Shown here: in pieces, positions 25,101 through 37,500 of the stretch | Layout of the letters: every line of letters starts with the position of its first letter | Numbering within the stretch: position 1 is the stretch's first letter | From: Anastrepha obliqua | Taxonomy: Eukaryota; Arthropoda; Insecta; Diptera; Tephritidae | DNA: 64,000 nucleotides | Reading direction: 5' to 3' | Assembly: GCF_027943255.1 (NCBI RefSeq) | Contig: NC_072893.1 | Coordinates: forward strand, 123,193,784 to 123,257,783 | Notes under the pieces: model-generated | The model's input: the letters and a program-made list of their open reading frames with translations, nothing else | Database searches by the model: none | What the model was told of the DNA's origin: nothing | Translations under genes and position numbers: made by a program

Positions 25101-26771
25101 AGAACTGTGAAGTAGGCCAGCGGAATTGCGGTAGAATGAAAATTATTGTGTGTTGCCAGTGTTACCAGACTTTTTGTGAATTTAATTCAGAGGCAAATTT
25201 GATAGATTACTTATTTATTTTTATACACAATTTTTTTTTTGAAAAAGTTTTAATTAAACTATTGTACTTTTGGTACTGGGAAAAATTGCAATTTAGTACA
25301 AAACACATAATATGAAAAATTTAGTACTAAAAATGTAGTACTAAAATCAAAAAACTCAGTACTAAAAGCTTAGTAAAAAAGTGTGTATACTAATTTTTCT
25401 AATTTCTATATTCTAACTAATTTTTCTTTTTTGCCAGAAATTTATGGTTTTAAGTACTAAACCCAGAAATTTCTGGGTTTAAAGTACTAAAAATTTAATA
25501 TAAATTTTTTCATATTAAAAAAATAAATACTAAAACTGCAGTAAAAAGACTTGACCAATAATTAATTTAATAAAATTACTTAGTACCAAAATTATATGGT
25601 AGCAAAAAAGTTTTTGATTTTAAATATTTTTTTTCATTTTGGTACTAAAGTTTTTTCGCCAGAAATTCGTTACTTTATGTACATACAATTAAAGTAAAAA
25701 AAACGTTTGGCACTGAAAAAAATTGCATAAAAAAATGTATACTAATATATATATATATATATTTGCCAACGTACTAGTGATTTATAAATGCCACACGCTC
25801 AGGTCATTTGCGCTTAATTATGAACTGCCTTAACCCTTTGTGGTAATATGTCTACTCTTAGCCACCACAGAAAAAAACCATGCTAAGTTTATGCCTTCTG
25901 CGTCAGCAGAAAGGTTCTCAAAAATATAATCCCGCTAACTTTTTGGGAATTGTAGGTAGGTTTTATCAGCTTCCTGCATACTCAGAATTGCTCACAAAAA
26001 ATGGCATTTCATTTGATTTTTCATAAAATGGAATTACTTTACGCAGATTTTTATAAAATCATAAGAGAAACCACACTCGCTTTTTTCATTTCGGAAAACG
26101 CCTGGCGCTCTAGCTTTTCAAATCCAAATCTCACCCACATTTGACATAACTCTGGCAACACTGGCAAATAAGCTTACTCTATTCTACTGAGAGCGCATGA
26201 CAAGTAAACATGTAAACCCGAGCGCAGTCATTTTCGTACACAAACCAAACAACAGCACCAACAACAACAACCACAGCAACCGCACATTACAAGTGCAGCA
26301 AACCCAACAAGCCCCGATGTAGGAAGAACGTCGTGCATTCCGGTCCAAGTGGGTCGTGCAGTGCTTTGTAAAGCCAGCAACAATACGGATATGCGATCAA
26401 ATAGAAAAGGAAAAAAAAAATCAACAACAACAACAATGATGTGTGCATGTAACTGTATGCGATCAGCCAGAGAATACAATAACAAGTTGAGAAATGTTGA
26501 TTGCTTCCCATGACTTGTGGCTGGCCGCCGGTTTGGCGGTTGTACAGCAAGAGGAGCGACGGCGGCAGAACATTGCATAGTGTTGCATCGTGTCAGGCTG
26601 TGGCAGCCAATAGCGCATTCCTGTGGCATTTTTTCAGAATATGTTTGTTGTTCCCGAAGCTACTTTTGTGGCGTTATGGCGAAATGTAACTGGATGCGCG
26701 TCGCGCGCAAGCACACACACACTTAAAAACCTTTTTGCTGTAGCTGTTGTTTTGCTGAAAAAACAAAGCAT

Positions 26772-26804
<33 letters not shown>

Positions 26805-29800
26805 CAGGCACAGCCGCTCAGGAATGCTGACCGGTTGCTTGGCTAACTGACTAACCGGACGCTGCATTGCTGGCCAAGAAGAGAGGACGGACTTGCTGGC
26901 TGGCTGACTGAGTGGCTTGCAGATTGACTGGTACTGGCCGCATGCCAATGCCAAAGCAACAACAACAGCAACATACGCGCATCGATACAGCGACAGCATT
27001 CCCAGACTAGACAACAACAAGTACAAATGTGTGCACACAAACAAGCAAAACCGAATAGAAGAGAAGAGAACGTAAAGCGGAGTAAGCATAAAAGCAACCA
27101 AAACAACAACATTTAGACCAACAGACGCAACAGCTAGTTGCAACATTTAGTGCGCTTGGCAGCGATGTGAATGGACTCTGTTGACGGTCATAGTTGCGAC
27201 GTTGGCAGTGGAATGCAGCGGCAACGGCAACAAAAACAAAAAAACAAAAAGAGGAAAAAAACAAACAAAAAATAAGCAATAAAAACAAAACACAACACAA
27301 TAACAACTTCAACAACAATAAAAGTCATAATGCAGTGGAAAAAAATAACAAAAAATCATAAAATACTAAATTGAACTTTTAAAGCTTTTCCATAGAATTT
27401 TGTGCGCAGACGCACAGGAAGCAAAAACAATAAATGCAAAAAGGCAAACTAGTGCGCCAATTCGACAACGAGCGGACACAGCAGCGCACATCGGCAATTA
27501 ATGCTGCATTGTCGGTCGCGCGCCTTAATCTGCAAATGCACGCATACACACCCAAGCATACATGCATACATACATACATGCATGCATGTAGATATTAATG
27601 CGTTTGCCTGTCTGCTTGTGTCTGCTCACTTTGCAACATTCTTAATTAAAAAAGCGTCAAATAAAGTAAGGGGATATGCGCGTGCATGCAAAAACAAATG
27701 CAACAAAACGCACACAAAAATAATAATATTAAAGGAAATGAGTTCCAAGAAATGCGCGGCTATTTTTCACTGTTCGACTTTAATTTATATGCGGTGTTTT
27801 TGAAAGATTAAATTTTTTAATGGCAAGGATAATTATTGTTTTGGCTTTAATTCTCAAAATAACAATTCAATTTTGGCTAAGCAAATTCTAAAAAAATATT
27901 TCGTTTATTTTAATTTAACTATTTGCTTTTGCTGCGGCGGATGTGTAAGCCTTCCAACTAAAAGTGTGGAATGGTTTGGGAATTTTATTAAAAAGTATAT
28001 TTCAAAAAAAGATAAAAAACAGAAAATGCGTTCTTTAAAATGTTTTATGCTTACATTTTTGGTTTATTTTACCGTTTGTTCTATAAGCCTGCGGAATTCA
28101 TGGATTTTCGGTAGCGAAAATATTTTATTATTCATTATATTATTTTTTGTAGCTGTGTATTTTCTTTTTATTATTTATTATATTTGTGTAATTTTATTTT
28201 GTATTCTAATTTATTTACCTGAATTTTTTATTAATTTATTTATTATTAATTTATTAATTTTAATTTTATTTTACTTTCCCCATTTTTTATTTCATGTCAT
28301 TTCTTAATTATTTTACTTTATTGATTTTTTATTTTTTCCTTCGATTTTTTTTTGCTACATATATTATATTACATATAGTATATTATTTCCTTTTTCTATT
28401 TTTCATACTATTTTATTTTTCTTACATATTTATTGTTTTTTTTTTTTAATACATAAAATTTCATTTTCTATAATATTGGGTTGGGAACTAAGTAATTGTG
28501 GATTTCACTCATAGATGGCTTCAGTTGAATTTTTAGGTTTGCAGACGTAGTACAAATGTAAAACACGTTTTGTTATTTGATAGTTGGCAATTCAGTTGTC
28601 AATCAGTAAAAAACGTTTTATGATCGGTTGCGTAGTTTTCGTTTGGCGTTCGTTGAAAAATGGAAAATCAAAAGGAACATTTTCGTCATATTGAAAAACG
28701 CTCTCGTCGTCCAGTCAAAGTTGATGACGCCCTACTCGAAGCAATGACGATCCGAGTCACAGTACAACACTTGAGATTGCAAAGAAACTTCATGCATTGA
28801 AAATCACTTAAAACAACTTGCCTATGTTCAAAAACTCGATACATGGGCTCCTCACGAACTGAAAGAAACGCATTTAACGCAAAGCATTAACAGCTGCGAT
28901 TTGCTAAAGAAACGAGATGAAAATGATCCATTTTTAAAACGACTGACAACCGGCTATGAAAAAGCGGAAAATATCGTGGAGCAGGCCAGGTGAACCAACT
29001 CAAACAACATCAAAAGCTGATATTCATCAAAAGAAGGTTTTGTTATCAGTTTGGTGGAATTACCAAAGAGTTGTCTACTTTGAACTCTTACCACCCAACC
29101 GAACGATCAATTCTGATGTCTAAATTGAACAAACGAAATTAAACAATGCAGTTGAAGAAAAGCGGCCCGAATTGACAATTCGAAAAAGTATTGCATTCCA
29201 TCATGACAATACAACGCCACACACATCTTTGGTCACTCAAAAAAAAAAACTTGCACCATCTGAATACTTTTTGTTTCGATCTTTACAAAACTCGTTGAAT
29301 GGTAAGCATTTCAATAATGATGATGATGTCAAACCGTTCCTGATTCAGTTTTTTGCCTATAAAATCCAGAAGTTTTGTGAACTGGGATTATGATGCTGCC
29401 TGAAAAATGGCAAAAGGTCATTGATCAAAATCGGCAATTCATTACAGAATAAAGTTATTTAGTTTCATGAAAAAATTGTCTTTGATTTTCTAAAAAAAAT
29501 CCGCAATTACTTAGTTGCCAGCCCAATAGTTTATTGTTTTTATTTATTTTTTGCTCTTCATGTCATATCATGTTTTAGCATTTATTTTGTTGTATAATTT
29601 TTATTTTTTATATAATTTTTCTTTTATCTTATTTTGTTTCATTTTATGTTCCTTCTTTCTATTTTTAGTTACTTAATTTTTTCTATTCCTCTTTTCTATG
29701 ATTTTTATTTTTTTTATATCTCAATATATTTTATTATCGGTGTTTCATTTTCTACAACAGTTTATTGTTTTTATTTATTTTTTGCTCTCATCATGTTTTG

Positions 29801-32800
29801 GCATTTTTTTATTTTATTGTACAACTTTTATTTTTTATATTTTATAAAAATTTTCCTTTATTTTATTTTGTTTCATTTTATTTTCCTTCTTTCTATTCTA
29901 TAGAAATTTTTTTTCTATTTCTCTTTTCTATTTTTAATGCTATTTATTTTTTATTTTGATTAATTTATTATTTTAATTTATTTTTATTACTTACAATATA
30001 TTTCGTTGTCTATAATATTTTATTATTCTCTTTAGTCTTACTTTTATTTTTTGTTTTGTTTTCTCTGTCATATCATATTTTGGCATTTTGTTTTATATTA
30101 CTTTATTTTTTTATTTATTTACTAAGCTTTTTCTTATTATCTCATTCTATTTAAATGGATGTAATTTTCTATAATATTTTAAATTTTTTATTTTCAGTTT
30201 TATTTTGTTTTTTCTTTATGTCATAATATTTTGGCATTTTGATTAAAGTTTATTCTTTTATCTCAATCTATGTCATTCCCTGTTATTTTTTTAATACATA
30301 CATATATTCATTTTTTAATTTTATTTTCAATAATATTTTTTATTTTTAATTTAATTTTATTTTTTTTTTCTATGTCATATCATATTGTAGCGTTTTATTC
30401 AATTTTATTTTTTTATATTTTATTTTTAATTTTTTCTATTATTTCCGTTTTTTGCTAATTTTCAATATAATTTGTTGTATTTTATTTTCTATTATATTTT
30501 ATTTCCTGTAATATTTTATTATTTTATTTTCGTTTTCTTTATTTATTTTTTATTTAACTTTTTTTTATTTCAAGTGGTTTTTTATTTTTTCTATTTTTTG
30601 GTTTGTTTTTTTTTTTTTTGATATTTTTTAAATATATTTTAATTTTTTTTTCTATTCTATTTTATTTTCTACAATATTTTATTATTTTTAGTTTAATTTT
30701 CTTTATTTAATATTTTTTCTATCATATTACATATCCTGTTTTTGTTTTTTTTTCTATTTTCTATCATATTATATTTCACGTTGTTTGTTTAGTTTCCCAT
30801 TTTTTTTTTATTTTTCCTATTTTATTTTTATTTTTCTATAAATTATTTTTATTATATCATAATTTATTTTGTTGTAATATATTTTAATTTCTGTCATATT
30901 TTTCGTTATTTTTATTTCATTTTTCCTAATTTTTGTATTTGAGTTTTTTTATCTTTTTTATTCTGTTTTCTTTACCTTTTTACTCTAGTTTTCTTTATTT
31001 TTATTTTTGTTTTTCTATGTCCAATCATGTTGTGGCATTTTATTTTGTTTTTATCTATTTTTTTCTTGTTCTCTTTTATTTTATGTTGTCTTTTTATTTT
31101 TTGTATTTTTTTGCTATTTTATTTTTATTATAATTATAATAGCTTAATTTATTTATATTTTATTTCCTATAACATTTTATTATTTTTATCTTCGTTTAGT
31201 TTTTATTTTTTCTTTATGTTTTTTCTTTGTCATTTCTATTTTATATTATTTTATTTATTTATATTATTTTATTTTATTTTATTTTATTTTATTTTTTTGT
31301 TTTTATATAATTATTTCCTATAACATTTTATTATTTTTATATTCGTTCATTTTTTATTTTTTCTATGTCATTTGTATTTTATTTTATTTTATTTTTTATT
31401 ATTTAATTTTATTTAATTATCTTTTTACCTTATTTTATTTTATGCTATTTTCTGTTACTTATTTCTATTGTTTTTTATTTTTATTATTTAATTAATTAAT
31501 TTTAATTGTTTTTATTATCTTATTCTATTTCATTTCCTACTATTTGGTTTTATTTTGTTTTTTAATTCCATATTTGTGTACGTTTTCAAAACTCCGCCTC
31601 TCCTCCGCCAACATTTTCCATCAACTGTAGGAATCTCTCACTGCCTGCCATTCTAACTTGTATATGGCCATATCCATCCCATCCCATATCCGCACTTTTC
31701 AAGTCGCACTCCCCACTCGAAACATCGTTCAGTGATTTGTACCGCATTTTCTGTTAAATTTTTACGTATGAGTCGGATTTTTTATTGTTTTCAAAATAGA
31801 AATTAATTTCACTTTCAGTCATCAATTCCAAAAATTTCCTGTAGATTTTATATTATGCTGTGGATTTCGCAATAGTTTAGTTTTCTCGTTTCGCTTTTGT
31901 CACACATTTCGTTTTAGTTTTCCGTAATTTTGAAAAATCAACCACATATTTTTGGCCGTTCAAAATTCGTGCAGTAAAAAGGAAGAAAATCTCCAAAACG
32001 CTCAAATTGTTCCTTGTAAAGTGCAGCCGTTTTTTGTTTTTGGTTTGTTCGTATCGTGCGTGTGCGTGAGTATGCGTGAGGAGAAATTTAAGGCGTGCGA
32101 TTGCTGTAAGAAGGAAAATTGTTTGTTGATTTTGTAATTGTGCGAAATTCAAAACATTTCTTCGCAATAAGTCATTTAAATAGACAGACGGAAATAATTT
32201 GGTAATTTGGTGAGCGAAAAGCAAGCGCGGAAATTGACCGAAAACGTCTTGAAATAGGCAAGATAATCCAGGTCATCAAGAAATAGTTGGAAAATTTGGT
32301 TAAAGTTAAATAGCGAGAACCTGCATATGATCATGCTGAGGTATGTATGTTCGGACCGCGTGCAAGAGTTTCTTCATGCGTATTTATGCTATTTGTGTAT
32401 TTGTGCGTAGTTCTACGTAAACTGCGGCGCATTTTATCTTACCAAAATCTTAGTTCATAATTTTATATTGCTAGTAGATGTATATTTGTGCATTATCTAG
32501 TGATTTCAATGCTTTTCCGCCCCAAAGTATGCTTTAGAAATTTGCTTATTAATTAACGATCGCGCACATAAATTTAATATTCGCGCTACTGCATCTATAG
32601 GATAGTTAAAAACAAGTTTTAACACCTGCGTGTGGCCTACTTTTGGGCGTTGCACATCGGTTTGCTATACTTAAGATATTCGCTTTTTTAGCTAGTGTAG
32701 TTTTAATTTTGTATACATACGTATGTACGTAGATGCATGCATATTTGGGGTTTATGCAAAAAGCTTGTTAACGTTTGCATTATCTACTTTTAGGCGCATT

Positions 32801-34529
32801 ATTTAAACTAAGCACCTCTTTTCAAGTACGCGCAATTATTTAGTTAGTTGACGTAAATTGTTTGCTTACTCTCACACAATCACACTTTTTAGCTCGCTCT
32901 GTCTGCCTCTTACTTACGCACTTTCTGTTTCACCTTTCCCCCGCTTATTACTCAGCCCCCTTCTAACTTTCACTTCCTTTCGCATTTCACATATGCATAC
33001 ATTAGTACATACAAAAAGTACGCTTTGTTTTTCGCCTATTTGTCTCACACCCCACCACCCACACGCTTACTTCACTTATGCGTTGTTGTTATTGTTGTTT
33101 TTTTTTTTTTTGTGTGTGTGTTTGTCGTTCTACTTCTACTTTTATCTCTTCTTTGTTCACAGCATATCGACAGCGAAAATACTTATTAGCGGCATACCGC
33201 TGCAAACACGTTTCGAAGACATCGAACCTTTACTGAAGCCATACGGCATCGTCAAACAGTGTGAGGCTGTGTCCAGTAAGGACCCCAATACCCAAACTGT
33301 ACATATAACATTCGAAAATCCCGATCAGGCTCAAAGGTATTACATTATGCAATTTTTCTTTTCTTTCGCACTTCTATTTTGTATTTATTTTGATTTGTTA
33401 TTTAAGGTTTTTAATTTTTTGCTTGAATTTCTTTTTTTAGTTTTATTTTTTTTTATATAAATCTTTTATGTTTTCTTTTTGTACTTAAAATAAGTTTTTC
33501 TTTTACCTTTTAAAGTGTAATACGAGTGTTGAAACGGAGCTTTGAATGTTGCAGTTCAGCTTAAAACCACGGTGCTCAGTGAATTCGAAGTTTATTTGCA
33601 TTTGCTTGTTAACAAGCAACTTTGTTGCTATCATCTACAGTGACACTTGTTTATTTGTATAAACGCGCTCTTAATTTCAGTTTTACTCCTTCTCTCTCTT
33701 TTCTCAATGCATTGCTCACAACAACTTCTAACTCATATTGTTTGTCAAACTAACGGAAATTTAGCTTGCATGTAAAAACCTAGTTTCATTCTTGTTATAC
33801 TTACATCGCTGCATTTTAAATAGCCTCTATATAAATAAGAACAGATGCATATAAACGCAGCAACCTAATTTTTAGTATATTTACAAAACTTTTAATAATT
33901 AATTGGTTATCCAGTTTTACTAATAAATTCAAAAATACATTTTGCCATTGATTGCACAAAATGTTGCATCAAAGAACGGTCCAAACTTTCCCAAGCTTCC
34001 TTAATGGTCAATTTGAGCTCTAGTACAGCCTTTTTTATATACAGGTGCCCTTACGCTCTTTGGTTCATAAATTTTGCGCGACAAAGGTTCTCCACCGGAT
34101 CCAAATCGGGACTGTCTGCTGGTCACTTCATGCCCGGTGTATTGTGCTCTATCTCGATTTGAATAGCCCTCCTTATAGTACAGGTTTATTGGATTCTTTT
34201 CAAAATCATTATGATATTTTGCCTTTAAAATTGATAAGAATTTAAAAGTCATTTTATTAAAATAATTTTGCACTTTAATTGTTAAAAAAACTTACCAATT
34301 ATCAATTTAATGCCAACAAAAATTATCTTTCTATTCATTTCAATGTTTACGGCTTCCTTATTCGGGTGCGTTTAAACGAATATGTATGTTCTTATATTTA
34401 GTAGGACATTGAAAATGCAACGCTTTAAGTATAAGAACAACAACAGAACTTGAATTTTGCATGCAATCTAAATTTCCGTAAGTTTGACAAACAATTTCAG
34501 TTAGAAATTGTTGTGAGCAATGCATTGAG

Positions 34530-34566
<37 letters not shown>

Positions 34567-37500
34567 AAACTAAAGAAAAAAGAGTGCTTTTATACGAATG
34601 TGGGTCACTGAATGTTTTAATTAACCTAAATTGTAAATTCTAAATCTTAATTTTTGTTTACGAAGGTTCGCCATTTTGGCCTCAAAGGAAGTTGCGACAA
34701 AATTACCCACCAAATTTCATTTCAATCTACTTAAGGCGGATTAACCGTTGCTTGCGAACAACTTCTTATTTGCTGTCAATAATTTGTGGTCAGCGAGAAT
34801 ACTGAGCCACCCTTCAGTTCAGCATTTTTTATTTTCATCTGAAGTCAGCAGGCATTGAAACTATTGCCAACATATGAAATTTTGATTTTGATTCCTGTAA
34901 ACTTCTACCAAACACAAAGAAAAAAGGATAAAGAAAAATAAAAATCAATTTGATTGCATTGAATAGTGTTTAGCACATTTAAATATGATATAATAGATTT
35001 CTAAGTATGGCCATTCGTAACAAAATTGTGAGAGTAACTTCGACTGCCACGTCGTCGGGTACACGACAACAGAATTCTGCCCGCGCATTTCACACGTATA
35101 GGGTTTTTCAGAGCGCTTCAACTTTTGAACTTTTTTGAATAAAACACAAACGGTTTGACTTTTTTGACTCTTTTTTTTTTTATTATCGAGTTTGAACATA
35201 TACATTTAAGTATGAAATTCGATTTCTTTTGCATGACCACCGCGTGCACGTTTTACGAAGTCCAATCGTTGAACCCAATTTTCGACCACTCTTTTGCATA
35301 AATCGGCCGAAATTCCAGCAATTTCGCGTTCAATATTGGCTCTGAGCTCACAAATCGTCGCCGGCTTGTTACTGTAGACCAATGACTTCACATAACCCCA
35401 AAACGGGACGGCTTGTTAAATGGACCGTAAAATGGCCGTAATGCTCTTAAAGTAGCAGCAACAGAACGATTATTTTCATAAAAAATGTGCACGATTTGCA
35501 ATCGTTGCTCAAGTGTGTAGCGTTCCATGATGAAATGTATACTAATGAAGTTTACAAATGACAAGCGAAAAATAAAAAATATTGCGTCGTTCGCCCTCCC
35601 TATCGGAAAAAGTTGAAGCGCACCTATTGAATAACCCTATACATATTCACCGACTCGCCCAATCAGTCGTTATTCAGATGGCAACGAAGTAATATCAGTT
35701 TTGACTGTGTTGATTTTTTCTTATATCGCCAATACAATCTGAGTTTTTCGTGGAAAAACCATTGTCACATTGCCGCATAAGTCAGGAAATCAATTGATTT
35801 CTACAAAATCACTGAGAGCCGATTAGTAGTCCGATGTTGGCCTTCTGCATATTGTGTAGCACATTTTTGTTGCGCTCTCAGTGAGACAGAGTGGACAAAG
35901 TAGGTAAAAGTTACCAACAAAAGTTGTCAAAGTGAATTCGGCTTTAATCTTGGATTCTTTAATTTGCTTAGTTTGCTCCAATATACTCTCTCTCTCTTTC
36001 TCTATTTCACTGTCTCTCTAATGGGCACTAGAAAAATATTTAGCGGTCAAATATGTAGATTGGCAGATTGTCTGGTTTTCTTTAAATATTGTTTTGGGTG
36101 GATATTTGCTAAAATTGGCAGCACTTCGAAAGTTTTAAATGAAAAACCAATGATAGCTGATGGTGAAAAAGTTTTTTTGATCCTTTGTTATTTAATATTT
36201 TTCGTGCAAAATTAATCATCCAATTTTGTTTTTGAATAACTTTTCTACTAAATAAATAAAAATAGTTCAGTAATGGAAATCTTTATTTTTTACCTTCAGC
36301 TGGCTAATGGCACAAGTGTCAAATATAAGTGACGTACGAGACACCATTTGCAAAAGTTTTAAATTTTCCGATGAACAGTAGGAGTCGAACCTAAAACCCA
36401 GAAGAGTGCAATTCTTTTCGAAAGACTAGTCTGCGCAGCCGTTGTAATTTGGCATGTTGAAGCGCGTAGAGCTTCTGATTTCTTTTCTTTGATACTTGCG
36501 CAGTAACCTCAATTGATTCGGAAAGGCAAATTAGGACGTTTAGCTTCTACATATATTGTATTTTGAGAAATTTCTCGTCATCGTCCTTTATTAGGTTGTT
36601 GTTGTAGTAACAGCATAAACATTCCCTATAAATGTCTGATGAATGCTGCTGGAATGACAGCCATTGGCCGGATATAAATGCGAATGGTTCCAGTAACGTA
36701 GAACCGATTGCCGTGGCCGACACGTACCATTTACCGCTGGATATAATCGTGAAAGATCGCTTGGGTCGTGAGCGGATGCTCTGCTTTTCAAATACCTAAC
36801 GTCCCGATGTACCTGCCCATTTTTTGGCTTGCCTCGCTTGTGGCACATCTATTGGTTTTTGTGGTACTTTTGTTTTTTATTTCCTAATCCAATCTGATCG
36901 ATTTTATTGCCTTGCCTGATATACTTATATTACATATCAGGAATTAAATCTACAGAGTTCGGAAATCGATGAGCAACATCCATTTCATGACCTGTAAAAA
37001 GTTCTAAAAAAGCATTTTTTGTTTTTTGAAGAAAAACTATCTGGATGAGTAAATAATTAAATTGTGTATTGAAATAGCTCCGGGAATGAGAAAAATAAAT
37101 GTTAGAGGCAAATAATTAAAGCTCGAACATATAACGGAAATTATATCCAAAATCTAAAAACGCCAACAAAAATAAGGATGCATAAAATAACTTACTTTAA
37201 TCTGTTCTGGGAACACTTTCTCTTAACCTTAATCCGAGAAAAGTAAATGTTTAGTTCTTCATTTTTGCATTGCACCAACTGATATTCATTTCCCTTCCCT
37301 CTTTTCCACTTGCAGAGCTGCTGGCGGATTAAACGGCGTCGAATTCGAGGGCAATAAATTACACGTCGAGCCATTGGATAAGAATCCACGACGTACTAAT
37401 CGCAATCAACGTAACCCATATCCCGGTATGCCAGGACCCGGACGTCAAGCCGATTTCCCGCTACGCATTCTCGTGCAAAGCGAAATGGTCGGAGCGATTA

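Noticed and set aside
25832..25880. TTAACCCTTTGTGG as a second piggyBac-like end
   Set aside because: No matching inverted copy or second TTAA-flanked end found nearby.
26634..27146. 170-codon minus-strand frame, and an overlapping 133-codon frame at 26228-26629
   Set aside because: Composition (Val/Cys/Leu, VCVCM) comes from CA/TA and CAA repeats; overlapping frames on both strands are equally open.
27873..28307. 144-codon hydrophobic frame resembling a membrane protein
   Set aside because: Starts at TTG and lies in T-rich low-complexity DNA, where any frame yields Phe/Leu/Ile.
32858..33460. 200-codon frame including the RRM segment
   Set aside because: Only 33163-33336 is exon. The rest is intron read-through, shown by the acceptor and donor and by in-frame joining to exon 1A or 1B.
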